From the NCBI GenBank assembly GCA_036803025.1, contig DAIRVC010000129.1, positions 1 through 7,986 of the forward strand: a DNA stretch of 7,986 bases, in the 5' to 3' direction. The position numbers were made by a program, and so were the translations under genes. Source of the stretch: DAIRVC01 sp036803025 (lineage in GTDB: Bacteria > Chloroflexota > Anaerolineae > Anaerolineales > E44-bin32). Of the stretch, positions 5,256-7,986 are shown in pieces (the stretch's first letter is position 1; every line of letters starts with the position of its first letter). Below the pieces are notes generated by a model that was given only the letters and a program-made list of their open reading frames with translations, had not been told where the DNA came from and ran no database searches.

Positions 5256-6530
5256 ATGAAACGCACGTTCACCGCACTTTCCGTCCTGATGGTCCTCAGC
5301 CTGTTACTGGCCGCCTGCGGCGGCGCCGCTACCGAGGCGCCTGTGGTTGAGGAGCCCGTGGCGACCGAGGCCCCGGTCGAAGAACCGGCGGCCTTCGAGT
5401 GCACCGACGCCATCGGCTGTGTGACCGTCGGCCCTGACGAACCAATCCATGTCGCCTATCTGCTGGTCATCTCCGGATCGAACGAGACCCTGGGCGTCGA
5501 CTCGCGCAACGGCGCCGAGATCGCCCTGGCCGACCACGGCCCCGTTCTGGGGCACGAGGTCGTGTTCACCGGTGAAGACGGCGGCTGCAGCGCCGAGGGT
5601 GGACAGCCCGCCGGCGCCCGCCTGGCGGCCGATCCCACGATCGTCGGGGTGATCGGCACCTCGTGCTCGAGCGAGGCGCGCGCCGCCATCCCGCTGATCT
5701 CCGCCGCCGGGATGGTCATGATCTCGCCGTCGAACACCGCTCCGGACCTGACCCTGCCCGGCAACGAAAACCAGTGGCCGGGGTACTTCCGCACCGCCCA
5801 CAGCGACCTGATCCAGGGCGCGGCCGCGGCTGACTTCGCCTACAACTTCCTGGGCGTGCGCGCCATCGCCACGATCCATGACGGCAGCCTGTATGCCGAG
5901 AAGCTGGTCGAGGTCTTCCGCGATGCCTTCGTCGCGCTCGGCGGCACGGTCACCGGCGAGGGCGCCGTCCAGCCGGATCAGACCGACATGAGCGCCGTCC
6001 TGGCGGAAATCGCCACCGGCGCGCCCGAGCTGATCTACTACCCGATCTTCATGCCCGCTGGCGCCTTCATCACCCGCCAGGCGCTGGAAACCGCCGGCCT
6101 GGAAGAGACACATCTGATGGGCGCCGACGGCCTGTTCTCGCCGGACGTGGTCGAGGGCACCGGTGACGCGGTCGAGGGCTTCTACGTCTCCAGCCCCGAC
6201 CTGACCGCCTTCGGCGACGCCTACATGGCGGACTTCGTGCCGAAGTACCTCGAGATGTTCGGCACCGAGCCGATCAGCATCTTCCACGCTCATGCCTACG
6301 ACGCCATCGGGCTCTTGCTCACCGCGATCGAGGGCGTGGCGGTGGTGGATGCGGACGGCACGCTGCACATCGGTCGCCAGGCGCTGCGCGACTTCCTGTA
6401 CTCCGTGGAGGAGTACCCCGGCCTGACGGGAAGCCTGACCTGCAGTGAGTATGGCGACTGCGCCGATCCAGTGATCGCCGTCTACCAGTATCACGTCGGC
6501 GAATACCCACCCGAGAGGATCTGGCCGTAA
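5256..6530 (+). CDS. Branched-chain amino-acid-type ABC transporter substrate-binding lipoprotein (LivJ/LivK family)
   Basis: Extracellular lipid-anchored binding protein of the HAAT/Liv family (periplasmic binding protein type 1 fold), which delivers a ligand to the LivH/LivM permeases encoded next. The 424-aa precursor has a basic start (MKRT), a hydrophobic stretch and a lipobox LAAC with Cys21 as the lipidated residue. An acidic linker with repeated TEAPV..EEP units (26-44) follows. The fold begins near residue 57 and shows the family's ARLAADPTIVGVIG segment, ISAAGMVMISPSNTAPDLT and a FRTAHSD segment. Six further Cys form three close pairs (49/55, 111/137, 396/402); 111/137 has nearly the same spacing as the disulfide of E. 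coli LIV-binding protein. ATG 5256 follows GGAGGAGG (5241-5248) at seven bases. In-frame GTG 5172 and TTG 5184 would put 24-28 residues before the signal peptide. Ligand could be branched-chain amino acids, other amino acids, urea or amides. Confidence 0.93.
   Translation: MKRTFTALSVLMVLSLLLAACGGAATEAPVVEEPVATEAPVEEPAAFECTDAIGCVTVGPDEPIHVAYLLVISGSNETLGVDSRNGAEIALADHGPVLGHEVVFTGEDGGCSAEGGQPAGARLAADPTIVGVIGTSCSSEARAAIPLISAAGMVMISPSNTAPDLTLPGNENQWPGYFRTAHSDLIQGAAAADFAYNFLGVRAIATIHDGSLYAEKLVEVFRDAFVALGGTVTGEGAVQPDQTDMSAVLAEIATGAPELIYYPIFMPAGAFITRQALETAGLEETHLMGADGLFSPDVVEGTGDAVEGFYVSSPDLTAFGDAYMADFVPKYLEMFGTEPISIFHAHAYDAIGLLLTAIEGVAVVDADGTLHIGRQALRDFLYSVEEYPGLTGSLTCSEYGDCADPVIAVYQYHVGEYPPERIWP
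5331..5387 (+). repeat. Degenerate TEAPV..EEP linker repeat within the lipoprotein gene
   Basis: Codons 26-44 encode two adjacent imperfect units, TEAPVVEEP and TEAPVEEP, separated by VA. The result is a flexible, acidic, proline-rich tether between the lipid anchor and the folded domain. Such Thr/Glu/Ala/Pro tethers are a frequent feature of Chloroflexota lipoproteins; this is the main taxonomic hint in the window. Confidence 0.6.
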
Positions 6531-6559
6531 CCTCGGCCTGAGCTCTTGGCGGACTGTCC

Positions 6560-6589
6560 CGGAGGGGCGGGGGAAACCTCGCCCCTCCG
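6560..6589 (+). promoter_or_regulatory. Intercistronic GNRA-capped hairpin between binding protein and permease genes
   Basis: A 13-bp stem (6560-6572 with 6577-6589, one G-U at 6570/6579) closes a GAAA tetraloop at 6573-6576. It lies 29 bases after the lipoprotein stop and ends 38 bases before the LivH ATG. No T-run follows, so full rho-independent termination is unlikely. Stable hairpins at this position in other binding-protein operons, such as malE-malF, protect the upstream message and lower permease output; the same role is inferred here. A partial terminator is the alternative. Confidence 0.7.
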
Positions 6590-6627
6590 CTGGTGGTCTC
6601 CGCACCATCCAGAGAGGAGACGCGGCG

Positions 6628-7689
6628 ATGCTCCGTAATTGGCGCCAGCGCATCACCCTGACCGATGTCGTCATCTGGGCCATCGGTCTTTCTATTTTGG
6701 TCGTGGTCGTGATCGGAGCGATCGCCACACTCCGCTCCGGCAAGTACGCCCTCGAGACCTGGTTCGATCTGAGCATGTCCGGACTGGCTCTGGGCGGCGT
6801 ATACGCACTCATCGCTCTCGGTTACACCCTTGTCTACGGCATTTTGAAGATGATCAACTTCGCGCACAGCGAAGTCTTCATGAGCGGGCCCTTCACCGCC
6901 GTGTTCTTGGCCGAAGCCCTGAAGCGCTCCGGCTTCTTCGATAGCAACCCTGTGGTCAGCCTGCTCCTTGTCACGCTTGTCTCGGCGCTGGTGTCCTGCG
7001 GCATCGCCGTCCTGCTCGAGAGGATCGCCTACCGCCCGCTGCGGGGCGCGCCGCGTCTGGTCCCACTGATCACCGCCATCGGCGCCTCCTTCTTCCTGCA
7101 GTACTTCTTCCGCGGGCTGTACGGCTCCGGCATCCGCGCCTACCCCAACATCCCCATCCTGGAAGGCTTCTGGAGCGTCGGCGGATTGCGGGTCTTCCGC
7201 ACGGATGTCGTCATCATCATCTCGGCCTTTCTCATGATGCTCGTGCTGTACGGGATTGTCCAGAAGACCAAGATGGGCAAGGCGATGCGGGCGGTCTCTG
7301 AAGACAAAGAGGTCGCGGCGCTGATGGGCATCGACGTCGATCGCGTCATCGTCGTCACCTTTGCGCTGGGCGGGTTGTCGGCCGGCGTCGCCGGCGTGCT
7401 GTATGCCCTGGCCTTCCCGGTGGTCGACTTCTACATGAGCTTCATCCCCGGCATAAAGGCCTTCACCGCGGCCGTCCTGGGCGGCATCGGCAACGTCCCG
7501 GGCGCCTTCTTGGGCGCCATGGTGCTGGGCGTGGTCGAATCGCTCGGCCCCAACCTGTTCCTGGACGGCCTGGGCATCCCGTCCGCCAATCAGCTCAAGG
7601 ACCTGGTCGCCTTCGTCATCCTTGTGTTCATCCTGATCTTCCGGCCCACCGGTATCCTCGGCGAGCGCCTCGCCCAGGCCAAGGCCTAA
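6628..7689 (+). CDS. livH: Branched-chain amino-acid-type ABC transporter permease (LivH family)
   Basis: First permease subunit of the Liv/HAAT importer, in the cytoplasmic membrane. The 353-aa protein contains the LivH core: SGLALGGVYALIALGYTLVYG (about 51-71), INFAHSE (76-82, the family's INFAHGE motif with Gly changed to Ser), an AMRAVSEDKEVAALMG loop (219-234) that contacts the ATPase, and TFALGGLSAGVAGVLYAL just after it. The C-terminal GGIGNVPGAFLGAMVLGVVESL block and the RPTGILGE ending are typical. It is about 45 residues longer than E. coli LivH (308 aa); the surplus is at the N-terminus, with an added hydrophobic helix (13-35) before the core. ATG 6628 is preceded by AGGAG (6615-6619) at eight bases. 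It lies 97 bases after the binding-protein gene, with the hairpin between, and ten bases before the LivM-like gene. Family call is firm; exact substrate is not. Confidence 0.94.
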   Translation: MLRNWRQRITLTDVVIWAIGLSILVVVVIGAIATLRSGKYALETWFDLSMSGLALGGVYALIALGYTLVYGILKMINFAHSEVFMSGPFTAVFLAEALKRSGFFDSNPVVSLLLVTLVSALVSCGIAVLLERIAYRPLRGAPRLVPLITAIGASFFLQYFFRGLYGSGIRAYPNIPILEGFWSVGGLRVFRTDVVIIISAFLMMLVLYGIVQKTKMGKAMRAVSEDKEVAALMGIDVDRVIVVTFALGGLSAGVAGVLYALAFPVVDFYMSFIPGIKAFTAAVLGGIGNVPGAFLGAMVLGVVESLGPNLFLDGLGIPSANQLKDLVAFVILVFILIFRPTGILGERLAQAKA

Positions 7690-7699
7690 GGAGGCGGCC

Positions 7700-7986
7700 A
7701 TGGCACATCCAGATCGCTCCACTTGGCGCCAGCCGCTGAACTCAGGCCTCGTCGCCGGGATCGTCTCTTTGCTCCTCGCGCTGGTCGGCATGGCTGAGGC
7801 CTTCGAGGCACGCGACATCATCTTCGAGCTGGTCCCGATGGGGCAGCTCCTGCTGGTCCTGGCCCCGTTCGTCCTGGCGGTTTCCACCGCGCGCAAGGCA
7901 GCCGATCGGAGCCCCCTCGCCCGGCTGGCCGTCGGCCTGCTGCTGGGGCTGGTCTGCGGGGCTCTCCTGGTGGCGGTCCGCCTGAT
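7700..7986 (+). CDS. Probable second permease of the Liv transporter (LivM-like), 3' partial
   Basis: An open frame from ATG 7700 to the right edge with no stop (95 full codons visible). The start is supported by AAGGAGG (7688-7694) that overlaps the LivH stop, with five bases to the ATG. The visible protein begins MAHPDRSTWRQPLNSG and has three hydrophobic segments: about residues 16-31, 46-58 and 74-93, separated by short charged stretches. None of the diagnostic LivM core motifs is reached before the edge, so the identity rests on position: directly after a LivH gene, same strand, ten-base gap. LivM proteins of many non-enteric bacteria carry extra N-terminal helices like these. livG and livF would be expected downstream. 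An unrelated membrane protein cannot be excluded from the sequence in view. Confidence 0.75.
   Translation, partial: MAHPDRSTWRQPLNSGLVAGIVSLLLALVGMAEAFEARDIIFELVPMGQLLLVLAPFVLAVSTARKAADRSPLARLAVGLLLGLVCGALLVAVRL

Noticed and set aside
5156..5350. 64-codon frame from GTG 5156 in the transporter leader, as a possible leader peptide
   Set aside because: No ribosome site before the GTG, an Arg-rich translation, and it runs out of frame far into the lipoprotein gene; no run of regulatory codons such as Leu/Ile/Val.
5304..6812. 502-codon open frame on the - strand
   Set aside because: Antisense shadow of the binding-protein gene with no ribosome site or family motif.
6319..7896. 525-codon open frame on the - strand
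   Set aside because: Shadow of the LivK end, LivH and LivM genes; the translation is Asp/Gln/His/Arg-rich with no membrane or domain pattern, and it crosses the GAAA hairpin and three real genes.

Overview
The window is GC-rich and gene-dense. It carries seven complete or near-complete protein genes and one gene cut by the right edge, and no RNA genes, CRISPR arrays or insertion sequences are visible. The solute-binding lipoprotein has a short signal peptide, an LAAC lipobox and an acidic Pro/Glu/Thr/Val linker with repeated TEAPV..EEP units. That linker style, the high GC and the gene content best fit an uncultured Chloroflexota bacterium (Anaerolineae-like). This placement is inference from style, not from a marker gene.

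Left part (1-1813, + strand): the end of a DppC/OppC-type peptide ABC transporter permease, then a PiT-family phosphate permease. A good sigma-70-like promoter in the last codons of the ABC permease suggests the phosphate gene can be transcribed on its own.

Middle (1863-4380, - strand): a tightly packed three-gene unit read leftwards: a GT4 glycosyltransferase, a YraN/UPF0102 nuclease-fold protein and MiaA (tRNA dimethylallyltransferase). Both junctions are 4-base stop/start overlaps (ATGA, then TTGA), so translation is probably coupled. The unit converges on the phosphate permease with only 49 bases between the stop codons and no clear terminator.

Right part (4501-7986, + strand): a stand-alone cyclic-nucleotide-binding-domain protein with its own strong promoter, divergent from the glycosyltransferase unit. 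It is followed by a branched-chain amino-acid (Liv/HAAT) type ABC transporter operon: lipoprotein binding protein, LivH-like permease and the start of a LivM-like permease. The ATPase genes livG and livF would be expected just beyond the window. This operon has a near-consensus promoter, a leader of about 160 bases with two hairpins and an extra near-perfect Shine-Dalgarno sequence. A 13-bp stem capped by GAAA lies between the binding protein and the first permease, a plausible device for making more binding protein than permease.

I see no clearly novel multi-gene system. The most interesting points are non-coding: the structured leader with its orphan Shine-Dalgarno, the intercistronic hairpin, and the lone cyclic-nucleotide sensor beside a transporter operon.
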